Assembly: GCA_963693365.1 (NCBI GenBank)
Contig: CAVNZM010000003.1
Span: forward strand, 7,936,001-8,000,000
Direction of reading: 5' to 3'
Source: Amoebidium appalachense
Taxonomy: Eukaryota; Ichthyosporea
DNA length: 64,000 nt
Positions 10,001 through 22,129 of the stretch are shown one piece after another (position 1 is the first letter of the stretch; each line of letters starts with the position of its first letter). The notes under the pieces are model-generated. The model was not told the origin of the DNA. It worked only from the letters and a program-made list of their open reading frames with translations, and made no database searches. Both the position numbers and the translations under genes were made by a program.

Positions 10001-10001
<1 letters not shown>
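9278..10001 (-). repeat. 5' LTR of the element
   Basis: This 724-bp complete LTR begins TGACATATAC and ends ACGACA in element sense. It contains a C/G homopolymer of about 29 bases (9920-9948) whose length differs between LTR copies. The right boundary is set by the matching boundaries at 2350 and 1019. Confidence 0.95.
9671..9685 (-). promoter_or_regulatory. Possible TATA element in the 5' LTR
   Basis: On the minus strand this reads TATTTATATATG inside the LTR, about 320 bases from its start. It is the only strong TATA-like site in the LTR and is kept in all three LTR copies. Promoter function is inferred. Confidence 0.4.

Positions 10002-10081
<80 letters not shown>
10002..10081. repeat. 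(GT)n microsatellite, right side of retrotransposon target
   Basis: About 39 GT units begin one base beyond the right LTR end. Together with 846-910 it marks the microsatellite into which the element inserted. Confidence 0.88.
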
Positions 10082-10082
<1 letters not shown>

Positions 10083-10397
10083 ACGTGTGGGCGTGTGTGC
10101 TGGTGTGAATTTTCGGTCTGTGCGTACTTTCGAGAGCCTGACACAGGAATCGGCAAATACTCCTAAGAAAAATATGTGGGTGTGCGTGTGTGATGTTGGT
10201 GGTGGTGCCTGGGGGAGGGGGAGGGAGGGGGGGGGGGGAGGGGAGGGATGCTATCATGATGAAAGGAGCATGGTACGAAACACAACTGCAGAACGGGAAT
10301 ACGAACACACAGAGATGTTGTGTCACAGGTAAAACAGACCTTAGCCCCCTGCCCCTATCATCTGGGTTCCAAAGTCTCCCTTTTCCCACCATTTTTT

Positions 10398-10439
<42 letters not shown>

Positions 10440-12098
10440 AAGGGAGAGGACTGGCGGACGGGGGGGGGGGGGGGGGGGTTTACCTTCATGATGACAGCAA
10501 CCTGGGCATACGGGTGTGGGATGGCTGTAGGGTAAACCTTGGCCATTTGACTGCCTTACATAATAGGACAAGCGCACATTCACGAGGGACAACACAAAGC
10601 TGATTGCAAAGCACAAATGAAAGATTCATTATGTGCAGAGCCCATCCTCAGGGAAGGGGAAGGGAGGGCGGTGGAGAGGGGTTTCAATAAGCTATGCACA
10701 TGCAGTGTGGAGGAGAGGGATATTTAAGGACTGAGGGCTACAGGAAAAAGGGCCTCCGAGCTGGGGATTAAGAGGGGGGAGAGGGTTGGGGGGAGAGAGG
10801 GGCTAGGTGTATTCCCTGGGTGATGCAGTGCGGGATGTAGCAGTATTATGTATGAATAAAGGCGTGACTGCGAATGCAAAAAATACACAGCCCATCCTTG
10901 CAAGCTGGAGGGAGCGAGGTGTAAGTGTCCAGTTGTGAGAGAGAAGGGAGGGGGGGAGGGGGAAGGGAGGGGAGGGGAAGGATGGAGAGAGGAGGGGGAG
11001 GAGGGGGGGAAGGGGGCGCGGGGGTATCCGCAAGAAATTTTTGTAAGAGAGAAAGAAAAACCCGAACATGCATGCGAAAGCTTGCTAAATACATATTTGT
11101 GCCCCAAGTATCAGTCGTTGGCACCGGACCAGCACAGGGAATGGTGCCCATCACAGCATGGGACTTAGGGTGCCCTTCGACTGTGCCTCTGCGAGGTGTA
11201 CGATAAGCGGGGACAAGCAATGTCACAATTAGTCTTCTTGTATCCGCGCGCTCTGTGATGCTCTGGTTTTGGACCAGGGGGTTGACTATTCCTGGTCGTC
11301 CAGGCTGCCCAAGAAAGCCCAAAACGACGCAATTGTCCGCGTGAGCTTTCAAAAGCTTTATTGTACACGGTCTCACTGTTCCATAGCTACACTAAGACTT
11401 AGCCTCTGTAGTGCTTTCTGCCATGGAAGATTGTCAAGCCTCCCCGAGACAAGACAACGAAAAAGTTACTGCAAACTTTGAGTGACGAAGGTGGCGGGCG
11501 GCCCGGGCCGGGGTTGACATATTTCCTAGATCCGGGTCAGATTCGTTCCAATCACAATGCGCAAAAAGAAGTGGGGCAAATTCCTAATTTATTGAATCAA
11601 ATAACTGGATGATCACTATTTCAATCGCTGTACATTCTTAGCACTCACCGACAGCGACGCGATACTACAGCCTAATACAGCTCTCTTATTCCTGTATGAA
11701 CATCTATAGAAGTAATATGATTCAACCTTTCTACTTTTAACATACTATATTCTGCTTTGGCCGGCATATTCATATTCATGTGCCGCACATGGCGCCGCCC
11801 GTCACCCTTACGCGTCTTACCAAGGTTGTAACACCGGGAAGTCCAAATGAACCATTCCACATTGCTTCGCTCCCTCCGCTATTCCTACGGTGTACACCGT
11901 GCACAACGCTCGGAAAGGTCGGCACTCGCACCTTGGAGATAAGACGGAGGTTCTACCGGAGGCCCAAAACGTTTCAAAACTACCTGTACACGTGCGTGTT
12001 TGCGTGTACCGCATCAACCCGTGTCTCTGTGTGGTGCACGTATATACCCTCAAGCCACCAACACAAACACGTCATCATCACACACACCCATCTCGAAA
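10082..12098. other. Intergenic region with homopolymers and one dispersed repeat
   Basis: It holds poly-T/poly-G runs (10390-10438 and 10461-10478) and G-rich tracts (10945-11020). A copy of the C-tailed dispersed repeat lies at about 10545-10650, minus orientation, with core GAGGATGGGCTCTGC. A 177-codon minus-strand frame at 10846-11376 is partly complex sequence (11085-11376) but shows no domain I recognise. I see no supported gene. Confidence 0.5.
12041..12048 (+). promoter_or_regulatory. TATA-like site upstream of the first coiled-coil gene
   Basis: TATATACC lies 58 bases before the ATG at 12099. The position fits a core promoter with a short 5' UTR, but there is no supporting initiator motif. 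Confidence 0.3.
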
Positions 12099-14357
12099 AT
12101 GAGGTTCCTGAGTACATTCGCAGCATTTGCTGTGTTCGCCCTCGCTCACGCACAGACCCAACCGGCGGAGCCCACCGGTGTAACCACGTCGGCAGCGCCA
12201 AATGTTGTCGCCCCTGCCCCGCCTGCAGAGACCACGTCAGTGGCAGCTAAACCCACCTCCGCTTCTCAGGCGGTGAGCAGCTCAGCTGTAAGTTCACCCC
12301 CATTCAACAGGTCATGCATGCAGTGGTATCTTGGTGTGTTGTTGTCCACGTGCTTTCGTCTTCGATGAGTTTATCTCGCTCCTTACCGGAGATTCACAGG
12401 TTTGCTGTCATGTGCTTGCGCTTCACGTGTGTTTTGATCCATGAGGTAGTCTTTCTGGGCTTGCTAGGGCCTGGGCTAAGATTTGGCTTTTGCACGCTGC
12501 TTACAAGGGGAGAATCGAGAAGCCTGCGATACACATCCTGCAGCATATTCTGATAGTGCTTGAATATAATAAGTGCCGTTCACCGACCGAAGCTTACTTA
12601 TATATCAGAAGTCAATGTCCCGACGTGCATGCATACATACATCTTGCTAGCAGATAGTGTTACAGACCACCAAACTGCACAACGTCCTTGCCACACTAGC
12701 AGACCCAATTAGATGTCTTGCTGCATCCGCTCTTAAAGATCCATGCTGCTTTTCTCAAGATTGTGTACGCAGCACATGCACCCGCCACGGTGGAGTGTCT
12801 TATAATTCTTGTTTTTGGTTTTTTCAACCCTGTTGCTTTGTGTGCAGCCTTGAAGGCTCGAACTTAGCTGGTTGGTGGGAAAACGATAATGATTTCGTGC
12901 CACTATTCCTGTTACCGAGTCTTCTCTCAATGGGCGACATGTGATATGTAACTTTGAGAGCTTAACAAGTTCATAACCGGGCATTGTATGATAGATTAGA
13001 AATAAGTTGCATACCCCTCAAAGTGTGGTTTGCCTCCTGCCATTGTGTAGTCCGTTCCTGTGTATGTCGTACTCTATAACACCTTCTGGACCCGCATGTT
13101 CCGTATGCTGTGTTTCGTTGTCTCTCATACATACTGTGATATGCCTGTGTACTCCTTGCCGCACTCTATGCTGTATTCTCATCAACACCCCCCCCCCCCC
13201 CCCACCCCCCCCTCCTCCCCCTTCTCCTCCTCCCAACCTCCCTCTTTCCCTCCCCCCACCCCAGGCACCCAGCAACAAGACCGTTAAGCAGCAGCTTCAA
13301 GACATCGTCAAACTGCAGACGCAAGTCAACGAATTGTGGAAGGCCACAAATGCGCATCTTGCCCCCCTCCAGAAGAATGTGACAGCTAGTGCTGCCAAAC
13401 TGAGCACAGACCTGCAGGCAGCCATCAAGGCAATGAAGAATCAGACGGAGGCAAAGGTCAAAGAGCTGCAGGCTCAGGTCAAGGCTCTGAATGACAAGTA
13501 TGCATCACCCCCCCCCCCTCCCCCCCTCCCCCCCCCTCCCCCCCCCCCCCCCCGGGACCCACCCACCCACCCCACCCCCTCTCCTTCTCCCCTCTTTTTG
13601 ATGCCTGCTCTCTCTGTGTGTGTGTATGTGCGTGTGTGTGTCAGGCTTTTGTGTAGAATATCATCATCACCAAGACTATGTACAGTCGTGATTGTGTGCT
13701 TTCCTGCGCCGACTCTGCTCACGGTGCATACTCGTGGCAGTTGTGCATGTGTGTAATTCATGCCTCGTGTGCTACTTACTTGTTCTGTCCTGGGCACTGG
13801 ATCGTGATCATTCTCCCCCGCTCTCTTTCTCTCTCTCGCTCTCCTCTCGAAACCCCCCCCCCCCTCCCCTTCATCCAAGATTGAGGTTGTGGGGTATCCA
13901 CGCCAACACCAATCGCCACATAGTGCACAGATACCTCCGATCCTACTAAACTTGACACTCACAATCCCTTTTTCACCACAGATACCTCAAGGACGTTGAA
14001 GCCAAGATCAACGAAACCAACACCCTCCGTGAAGCCCTTCTCGGCAGCTTCAAAAACGTCTCCGAGTCCTCCCTCGCACCGCTCAAAGCCCGTCTTGATG
14101 AGCTTGCAGCACAGAGAAAAGTTCTCGAAAAGCAGCTTCTCGAGACTCAGTTCGCAAGTGCAGTTCAGATCGTCAGTGGAGGTGCACCCCGGCCACTCAA
14201 CGGCACTACCGCCACCACGACGTCAAAGCCTGTCGCCACTATTACCAACACGGCTGGGGCTAATGTGTCGAAGGTTGCCGAGAGTGTATCCCCCGTTGTT
14301 TTGGCTGCGATTCCCACCGTGGCTCCAGTGGTATCCCAGTCTGCGACCAAGGCGTAA
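12099..14357 (+). CDS. Secreted coiled-coil protein 1 (hypothetical)
   Basis: I model three exons: 12099-12272, 13265-13497 and 13982-14357, giving 260 aa. An alternative donor at 12291 (GTAAGT) adds six codons in frame. All junctions are GT-AG and the phases agree. Exon 1 starts with a signal peptide, MRFLSTFAAFAVFALAHA, likely cleaved before QTQP, then a Pro/Thr/Ala-rich linker. Exons 2 and 3 encode a long Gln/Lys/Leu-rich alpha-helical region with heptad spacing and NVT, NQT and NET glycosylation sequons. The C-terminal ~60 residues are Thr/Val/Ala-rich. No enzyme domain is visible; an extracellular or wall-associated structural role is a guess. The overall plan matches the genes at 16397-17490 and 19365-20702. 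A possible AATAAA lies at 14652-14657. Confidence 0.8.
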
Positions 14358-14424
14358 CGGATTGGTGGTTTAAGGTTCTTTAATGGGTTGTGATGAATCG
14401 GTTTGTAGTGTACTATAATTGGTC

Positions 14425-14472
<48 letters not shown>

Positions 14473-15200
14473 ATATACAAGTGCTTAATATGATATAGCC
14501 GCTTGAACAAAGAGGAGCAATAAGGACAGGTAACTTAAACAGATTTACTTCAAGACTCAAATGTATTATGGGCTGGTGCAGTAATAATGAAATGGTCCAA
14601 AATAGCAAAATGGTCCAAACCAAAGAATATGATAAATTTATTTTTAAAAATAATAAAGCGGTCCCGCCCTAATTCAACACGATCCCCCCCGTTGTGTTTA
14701 AATGCACCATGCTTTAATATCAGAACCTGCCGGCCTGCCTGCTTCTTTATATACAGTATTAGCTAAGCATACGCGCTCAAATCTACTGCACCCCACCATA
14801 TCTGTGTGCCATCCAGGGGCGATGAACCTTCTCTCAGTCTGCGCTCTGTGTGTACACGTGCAGATTTTTTTTGGGTTCTTTTGTACAGAGACATGACTAA
14901 CTAAAGCTTGCCTCAATTATGTATATGAAAGCCCTGAATGGTGTATTCTCATGTGTGCATGTGCCGTGAGGTTGTACACATGGCAGCTATTGTGCGGAAA
15001 CTTGCTCTGAAGCGAGGGCTCGCAACCGTTGATACCACCGTGACCGTGTGTGCCTGTGTACGTGCCTGTCACAGCTATGTGGTGAATTTCAAAGTGTTGG
15101 TAACCCAATGGTGTGGCATAATTGTTCAGTATTTTGAGCTTAGTGTTTTGATAAAGTTTTCTCCTTTTTTTTCCCCTTCTTTTCTATATTTTCTTTTCTT

Positions 15201-15234
<34 letters not shown>

Positions 15235-15257
15235 CGTTTCTTTTTTTTCGCCCTCGC

Positions 15258-15326
<69 letters not shown>

Positions 15327-16396
15327 ATACACATGTTTTCGGTGAGTGATTGTTGTGTATGTTTACGTGTGTGTGTGTGTGCCGGCGGCGGGGGGGGGGG
15401 GGGGAGATTCTTTCTAGAGGGAAGGGTGACAAGGGGGGTGGGGGGTGGGGGGTGGGGAAGGGGGGAGGGGGGGGGGGGGGGGAGGAGGGGGGAGACTTGG
15501 AGGATCTGATTCGAAGCTATCCAAGCCGCGGCGCAACCGTGTTGTGTTCCTGTGCGAGAGATGGTCAAATATGCATGAATGTCTTGCCACATCGAAATAT
15601 ATTTGTAGTTGGATGTTACGGTCTTTGGCAAACCGCAAAGAAGCCGGACGCGCCATGGTGCTTGTGCGGGAATGATTAAAAGCGTGCCATGCATGTATGT
15701 AGCGCAACATTTGTTGGTGTTTACTGGCAAACAGTTTAGACAGCGAAATGCACACGAACCGTGTGACATCTTGATACACATGTATGGTTCACTCAGTGCA
15801 CTGGCACCAGACACACAAGACAGCGCCACACACACGTCAAGATACGTAGCGATCTGGACTATTACGTGAACTCATACACGAGTATAACGACATGTGCATG
15901 TGTACTACTACTAGAACACAAACTACATGCACATATAATACACAGAAAAACGAAAAGCACAAGTCAACTTCCACCAGGCACACAAGACAAACTCCTCTCT
16001 CAATAGGCACACTGTGCATGCACAAGAATACATAGCACAACGGAGCATCTGAGTTACAATACAAGCGACCCTTTTGCCCGGAAAGGAGTTGTGCAGTGCA
16101 CAAGTGAAATATTTATTTTCTAGTGTCGTTGGTGCCCAGCTACTTCACATCATATTTTGTTATTCATTTTTCACCCAGTTACTGTTACTGGTATATATTA
16201 TCAAAGTTTTCCATATCTTATGTCATTATGTTGAGGCCTTGCAGAGCATACATGTCTCAATGAACAAAAACTCCAGCAAAGTGCCTTGATCCACAGGGCA
16301 AAGAGAGTGCTTATAAGCGCACACACACCACACACTCCATCATCCAAACCACCCACACGCCATCACCATTACATTAACCCACACTACATTCGGAAT
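14358..16396. other. Intergenic region between convergent genes
   Basis: It lies between the 3' ends of two convergent coiled-coil genes. It contains a C-run with (CA)n (14425-14465), the compound tract at 15184-15325 and G-rich DNA at 15389-15490. The rest is unique sequence without a recognisable gene. Confidence 0.5.
15184..15325. repeat. Compound tract: (TTTTC)n, (CG)n, (GT)n, poly-G
   Basis: Pyrimidine-rich TTTTC units pass into an alternating CG run (about 15254-15271), then (GT)n to 15295, then a ~30-base G run. The CG-GT portion is perfectly alternating purine-pyrimidine, a Z-DNA-prone composition. Confidence 0.85.
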
Positions 16397-17490
16397 TTAA
16401 GCGTTCTGGATGCCAGTTGGTGCAGGTGCCGCTGGGGCGGGGGCAGAGGGGGCAGCGGGGGCAGGGGCAGAGGGAGCGGCGGCGGGGGCAGAAGCACTGG
16501 CCTTAGCAACCACAGAGTCAACGACCTTGTCTGCGTTTTGGATCACGGCGGCAGCCTGACCGATGGCCTTCTCGTCCTTTGTTACGGTCTGGGCCACGGT
16601 CTGCTGAATGTCCTGAAGTTTCTCGACCTTGTCCTTGAGAACCTCGACGGTCGCGGCGACCTGTGCATTAACGGCTTTCTTGGCGGCTTCAACGGTGGTG
16701 TTGTATTGGGCACGAAGCTGATCGTTCTTAGCGTCGAGCTTAGCGGCGGTGACTGTGTAGTTGTTCTTGGTGGCTTCAATCTCCTTGGTCAGGGTGGCGA
16801 TCTTTGCCTGGGCTTCCTTGTATGCCTGGGTCAGGGCAGCGTTGTTGGCGGCAATCTGGCTGTTGGTCTGGTTGGCAATGGTCTTCAGCTGCGCCTCTGC
16901 CTGGTTGGGGATGGACTCTGCCTTGGCTTTGAGTGTTTGGATTTCCTTGACCACAGCGGCACCGGCGGTCTGGGCCTGGGTGGCAACGGCTGCCTCCTCC
17001 TTCTTTGCTCCTTCGATGACGGTGGCTGCTGCCTTCAGAGCATTGGCCTGTTGAAAAAGAAGACATTAAGTACATGTGACTAATCTCAAGAATGAATCCA
17101 GACTCAATGAAATGTTCAAGCATTCCTCTCCAGAACCATCTTGGCGAACACTCGAAAGAAAAAGAGACGCAAGAAGAGTATGGGCTCTAGGAACTGGGTG
17201 AATGAAAGAACTGTTTTTCAGAGAGGGAGAAAGGCAAACTGTTGCGCATGCGTAACACACCCCCCAGTAAAACCTTCACTCCCAGAGCTCCCACGCACAC
17301 TCCCACACACGCTCGTGCTTGTTCTTCAACTCACCTCTGCAACAGGGCCGGCACCGACTTTAGCGGCGGCAGGTGCAACCTTAGACTCAAGGGCCTTCTC
17401 CTTGGCAAGCAGAGCGGAAACCTGGTCTGAGCTTACGGTCGCGGCGTGTGCGGCGGACGCGGCAATAGCGAGGTAGCAAAGGAACTTCAT
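16397..17490 (-). CDS. Secreted coiled-coil protein 2 (hypothetical)
   Basis: Two exons on the minus strand, 17490-17335 and 17047-16397, encode 268 aa. The donor is GAG|GTGAGT and the acceptor TTTCAACAG, phase 0. Residues 1-16 form a signal peptide (MKFLCYLAIAASAAHA). The mature protein is a continuous Ala/Gln/Lys/Val-rich helix, for example AALTQAYKEAQAKIATLTKE, with coiled-coil periodicity and three sequons (NQT, NYT, NTT). The last ~40 residues are an Ala-Pro repeat. No known domain is recognised. The short signal exon with a phase-0 intron before the coiled coil is the same design as its two neighbours, so the three may be diverged paralogues. An AATAAA on the minus strand at about 16113-16118 could serve as the polyadenylation signal. 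Confidence 0.85.
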
Positions 17491-19364
17491 TTTCTCTACT
17501 TTCTGTATACGTTTTTCAGGGTGAACGATACACAAGTTGTGGAAAAAGGGACCGGTGGTGGTTTAGAAACGAAGGGGAGACAACGTGTGTACCGTAAGAG
17601 CCGCTGCTGTGTGTGATGTTTTTGTTTTCGAGCCGTGTGCATACCAGGCATGCCTTACAATATGAGGTGGGTAAACCGGATAAATTACTGTTCCTCATTG
17701 TGCGGGGAGCATTTTTGGTTGATATGACAATATAGTAACATACATGTGCAAAAACTTTGACACATCGACTGTTGCCAGAGTTATACTTGGTTTTTTTTTA
17801 AAACAACCTTGCTAATCAATTAACCCTGCGACGTGTTTTTTCGCCGCCTCGCTATCCCAAATTCAGTATGAAAGATTTGCCACCCTCCATAGAGTCCAAT
17901 AAAAATCAGCATGATGCATTCCGCAGCCTGGTTCATGATAGCCCAGCCGCCCCCGCCCGGCACCCTCAACCCCGTACATTAGGAACAACATTATCCTAAT
18001 AGCTGGAGGAAGCGTAGCAGAAAAACATTCTTTCACATCAACAGGTTATATGAGGCTTTATGTTTTCTTACTGGACAAATTTTGAATCAGAGTTTTTTTG
18101 TGGTGTTTTCTGTCAATTCTTTGAATACATGATGGTGCAATGGGCCTCCCGGAATATGTGGGTCCCCCAAGAGCTGCCCTGGAGTAAGAACCCAAATTCC
18201 AAGGTATGGAAATGGGTACCTCTTGATGTATCAAACTGTGATGTCACGGTGTAGCTTAATTAAAGGCTTTAGGTTAAGAAGCTATTTTGGTACACGTAAT
18301 TTATGGCTTACAGAACAAGCTTCGGTATACTATTACAATCTCTGCATCGGGCCTTTTCTGAAATGTCGGATGCCAGCTCTTGCGCTGCCCGGCGCCGGCG
18401 CCGGCGCCGGCCCTGCGGATATATATATATGCAGATGATCCTTGCGGGCGGCGCCTCATGACGTGCAACTGCCTGTGGTGCACACGGCCACACGGCCTGG
18501 CCCTTCCACTTTCAAACAAAAAAATTACCGAATATTTGTCTGATAGCTACATGTAGTATGCACAGCATACTTCATGTACATAACAAAAACAGCCACCACA
18601 TTTATGACTGACGGTCGACCACACATTGTACAAACATCGCAGATAACAATTTGGTCCCAAACAATAAACACCCCACACACAAGTGTTTATGGGGACTCTC
18701 CAAGGGTAATGTAGACCAATAGGAATCTGCCTTACTTGTCTGTGGTATGAAGAATTTACTGGACTGGCTCAACCAGCACCCATTAGGTATGATAATAAAC
18801 GAATCGAAAGACTTTTAAGAATGTATTTGCAAATCATATTCGTGTGTACATAACCAAAACCAGCTATTCAGTCAGTACTACTGTAGAACCCGACGTCGAC
18901 TGCTTTTCAAAGTGTGTCACATGCTCGGACAAGCGAGTCGAAGGCTTCTGATAAAATCACTGGTTAGTACTCTGAATGCCTTAGTAATTATTTCGTTGAC
19001 AATAACCCATACCTTATTTCGTTGACAATAACCCATAACTTAAAGTGAAAGACCCCGTCGGGTGATTCGACGTGCACTTCTTTGGGTAGCACTGCATCTG
19101 AATAGCACTGCCATGTTCCTTGGGCAGCCAACTGAGCAACAGAGATAGAACCACCTTGCTTTCAAACTCACTCAATGAACATAAACCCACTCTACTCTAA
19201 CCACAGTTTGATCGTGAGCAAAAACTCTCCGAAATCAAGTGCCATACAAACCTTTTAATGCGCTGCATCGGCCTTGTGGAAGGGCAAAGGCGGTCGTTCA
19301 ATGCCCGGCATCACTTCTCTTAATGCCCTAGAACAAGCACACACAGTCTAAGTCAACCATCAAC
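17491..19364. other. Intergenic region between divergent coiled-coil genes 2 and 3
   Basis: Mostly unique sequence. It includes a GC-rich GCCGGC repeat next to an alternating TA run (about 18388-18431) and a 26-bp tandem duplication at 18988-19037. No gene or RNA is recognised. It must hold the promoters of the flanking divergent genes, but I cannot place a clear TATA box. Confidence 0.45.
18988..19037. repeat. 26-bp tandem duplication
   Basis: Two copies of a 24-base sequence beginning TTATTTCGTTGACAATAACC occur with a 26-base period. They lie about 330 bases upstream of the gene at 19365; a regulatory role is possible but not shown. Confidence 0.8.
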
Positions 19365-20702
19365 ATGGGGTTGAAATGGTTAACCGTCATTGCTGCGCTA
19401 TATCTCTCTACATTTTCCACTTTGGCCGTTCCAACAGTGACAAGTACCTCGTCAGCTGATGCAACCTCCCAACCACCACCGGTACGTGAACATGGCGCAT
19501 TAATTCATGATCATAGTCAACACACTCGATGCCTCATGTGCGTTTGGCTATGTGTGCTTTTACCACCCTACCCTATTGCCGTATGTGCCATCATGCTTAA
19601 ATCAAATATATTGGGCAAGCTCGCAGGTTTCACTCGAAAACTATAGCATCTTCCATGCAACGTGTGGACTTTAGATCAAGTATTTCGTGGCACCACCCAT
19701 CACGCTTTGCAGTCAAACGTGTTTAGGCTACAATGAGCAGCAAACCCTTTTGTGATAGATAGGCCACATGCACGAATGTGTGCCTGGAAGGTCTCTCATT
19801 TTCCCACATCTTTTAGATCCTCTTAAGAATATTGTGCAGAAATAAGATAGTGTTGCATGGCCGTGAAGCCACGAAGCCTTGCCCCCCCCCCCCCCCCCCC
19901 CCCCCCCTCTCCCCCCCTCCCCCCCCCCCCCCCCCCCCCAAACCCTACCCCACCCACCCACCCACTTCGCCCCCCCGCCCCCGCAGCCCTCTCTCATCAC
20001 CAGCACCACCACGTCCTCCTAACTCCTCTCTCCAGACCCCTCCTCCTCCTCCCCTCCTTCCCCACACCAATCCTCTCTTCAAGTTTCTAAAAGGAGGGCC
20101 ATACCTGATCTGTTTTGTGACGTTAATGTGGCCCATGGATCAACTGTTTCCTGGTTCGATTCCGACTGCTTTACCCACTCTTTTCCATGCCTCTCTCCCA
20201 CCACGTATTCTAATGCATATACCCATCAACCTCACAGGCGATAAACAAGAGTGAGGTTATGGCCGAGATAGAAAAAACAACCGCCGACCTGCAGGAACTA
20301 CAGGGGGAATCCACCACGATGGCAGAAGAAATAAACCGGGAAACAGCAAAGTCACGGCAGTCGGAAGAGCAAGCGGCAAGTGAAGTTAACGAGTTGATCA
20401 AGGGAACGAGGGAGAAATATTCGAGGTTGGAGGAGGAGTTAAAGCAAGCGATCCAACAGATTTATGACAAAGCGGAGAAGGATGTCGCTACCTTAAAGCA
20501 GGCGTTTGAGCGACATCGCGCGGCGGATTTTGAAAAAGTTGTTAAAGCGAAAGAAAGCTATGAGGGGCAGAGAAAAGTGGAGGAAGAGAAAAGGAAAATG
20601 TTGATGGAGCAAGCAGAGAGGAGTGTGGAGGAGCTTAAAGGCGCACAGGCAAAGCTGGTCGAAAAGGCTCTGGCGTTAAAGCAAGCGGCAGGCGTACCAT
20701 AA
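19365..20702 (+). CDS. Secreted coiled-coil protein 3 (hypothetical)
   Basis: Two exons, 19365-19481 and 20238-20702, encode 193 aa with a phase-0 junction (CCG|GTACGT to CTCACAG). Exon 1 gives a signal peptide of about 22 residues (MGLKWLTVIAALYLSTFSTLA) followed by a short Ser/Thr/Pro linker. Exon 2 is a single highly charged Glu/Lys/Gln-rich coiled coil spanning nearly the whole exon (for example YSRLEEELKQAIQQIYDKAE), without prolines until the terminal GVP. The intron contains long poly-C runs (19880-19940). No enzymatic or binding motif is seen. It shares the signal-exon plus coiled-coil-exon layout with the two genes to the left but is more charged. Confidence 0.82.
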
Positions 20703-20953
20703 ATAGCCTTTTTTTCTTCTCTGTATTTTTTCGGTAACAATTTCTGTAGGTTTTGAGGTTTCTCCTTGGGCACTTTTGTGCTCCCATATCTCCCCCCCCC
20801 CCTCCCCCCCCCCCCCCCCCCCCTCCTCCCCTTCTCTCTCCCTTTTTTTGGTTGCTTTTAGTTTTGTTTGGTTCACACGTGTAAGAAGGCCCATGTGTGA
20901 CTTAACGTCAAATCTTTTCCCTCCACCTTTTCGATGTTTTTTCAAAACATGTG

Positions 20954-21034
<81 letters not shown>

Positions 21035-21298
21035 TGTATATTGTATCCTCTAATCCTCTAGTCGGGTCTAAATCCTCACAGCCCCGCAAGATACTATTTG
21101 ATTGCGCTTCCAAATTTAGCAGGCAGACACAAACAAGCCAATGATGAATGTCCATGTGCCATATCCAAAAAAGGAAAGCCAAGAATGCTGTATTTTTAGA
21201 CAGTTGCAATAAAGTGAAACATCCGATCCCCACAGCTCGTGCTGTCAGATGTTACCGTACTTCCCAAAATACCGATGTGCATGTGTCTGCCGGAAGAT

Positions 21299-21352
<54 letters not shown>

Positions 21353-21853
21353 AGAATAAAGGGTTAAGTTCGGTCTTCTGACGGTTGTGGCCGCTCGCAT
21401 ATCATTCAATAAAATGTCTTATTGGTGCCATTTCGTATTGGTACACTGCCCACCCTGCGTGATGGCATAGAGAAGGGTAAAATGTCCCCTGCACCGCATA
21501 TCAAATAACTTATATATACACAAACCCTTGAGAGTGTGTGTGTGTGTGTGTGCGTGTGTGTGTAGGGGGGGAAGGGGGGGACAGAGAGGGATAAGCTAAT
21601 CAAGATGTGGACAAGAGACTATTCAACTAGTTTTTTTTTCCACGTCTTTTCCTTCGATCCTCATCCCTTACGGTGAGCGAGATACTCGAGTCAGGGAACT
21701 GGACGGTTGAAGCATCATCAAGATATTAAATTATTTAGAACCCTCGGTGAGTCCGTGCCCAGCTAGTGGCACAGTCTTGCAGAGGAAAGAGAAACTAAGT
21801 GATTGAAAGAGAGAGAGGGGGGGGGGATGGGGGAGAGCTATGAGGGTGTGTGT

Positions 21854-21884
<31 letters not shown>

Positions 21885-22094
21885 GGGGGGGGGGTTGTCA
21901 TCCTTTTCTCTCAGAGCTCTCTCTCTCTCCCCCGAGGCTCTCTCTCTCTCTCTCTCTCTCTCTCTGGATATCGATCTCTCTAGATCATACACACACACAC
22001 ACACTCTCTCTCTCTCTCAGGCTCTCTCTCTCCCCTTCCCCCCTTCTCCCCCTCTCTCGCTCAGATCCCCGCGGGGCTCCATCGCCCCTCCCCT

Positions 22095-22129
<35 letters not shown>

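Larger units (their letters stand above)
911..10001 (-). mobile_element. Ty3/gypsy (chromovirus-like) LTR retrotransposon
   Basis: This 9.1-kb element is transcribed on the minus strand. In element order it has a 5' LTR (9278-10001), a leader, gag (7786-9120), protease (6773-7222), a linker (6013-6753), reverse transcriptase/RNase H (4439-6019), integrase with a C-terminal chromodomain (2616-4424), a polypurine tract (2351-2360) and a 3' LTR (911-2350, interrupted). The order PR-RT-RH-IN defines Ty3/gypsy, and the chromodomain places it with chromoviruses. LTRs start TGACATATAC and end TACGACA in element sense. The two LTRs differ by about one clear substitution plus homopolymer length changes over the compared 600 bases, which implies recent insertion. 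The pol frames are split into several phases (see findings), so activity of this copy is doubtful. Both flanks are (GT)n, so the target duplication cannot be read unambiguously. Confidence 0.95.

Noticed and set aside
20150-20166. tRNA B-box-like GGTTCGATTCC
   Set aside because: The flanking bases cannot form a T-stem or acceptor stem and no A-box is in place; it lies in an intron of a coiled-coil gene.
12099-20702. Apolipoprotein or tropomyosin identity for the coiled-coil genes
   Set aside because: Only heptad-like composition supports this; no family-specific motif is visible.
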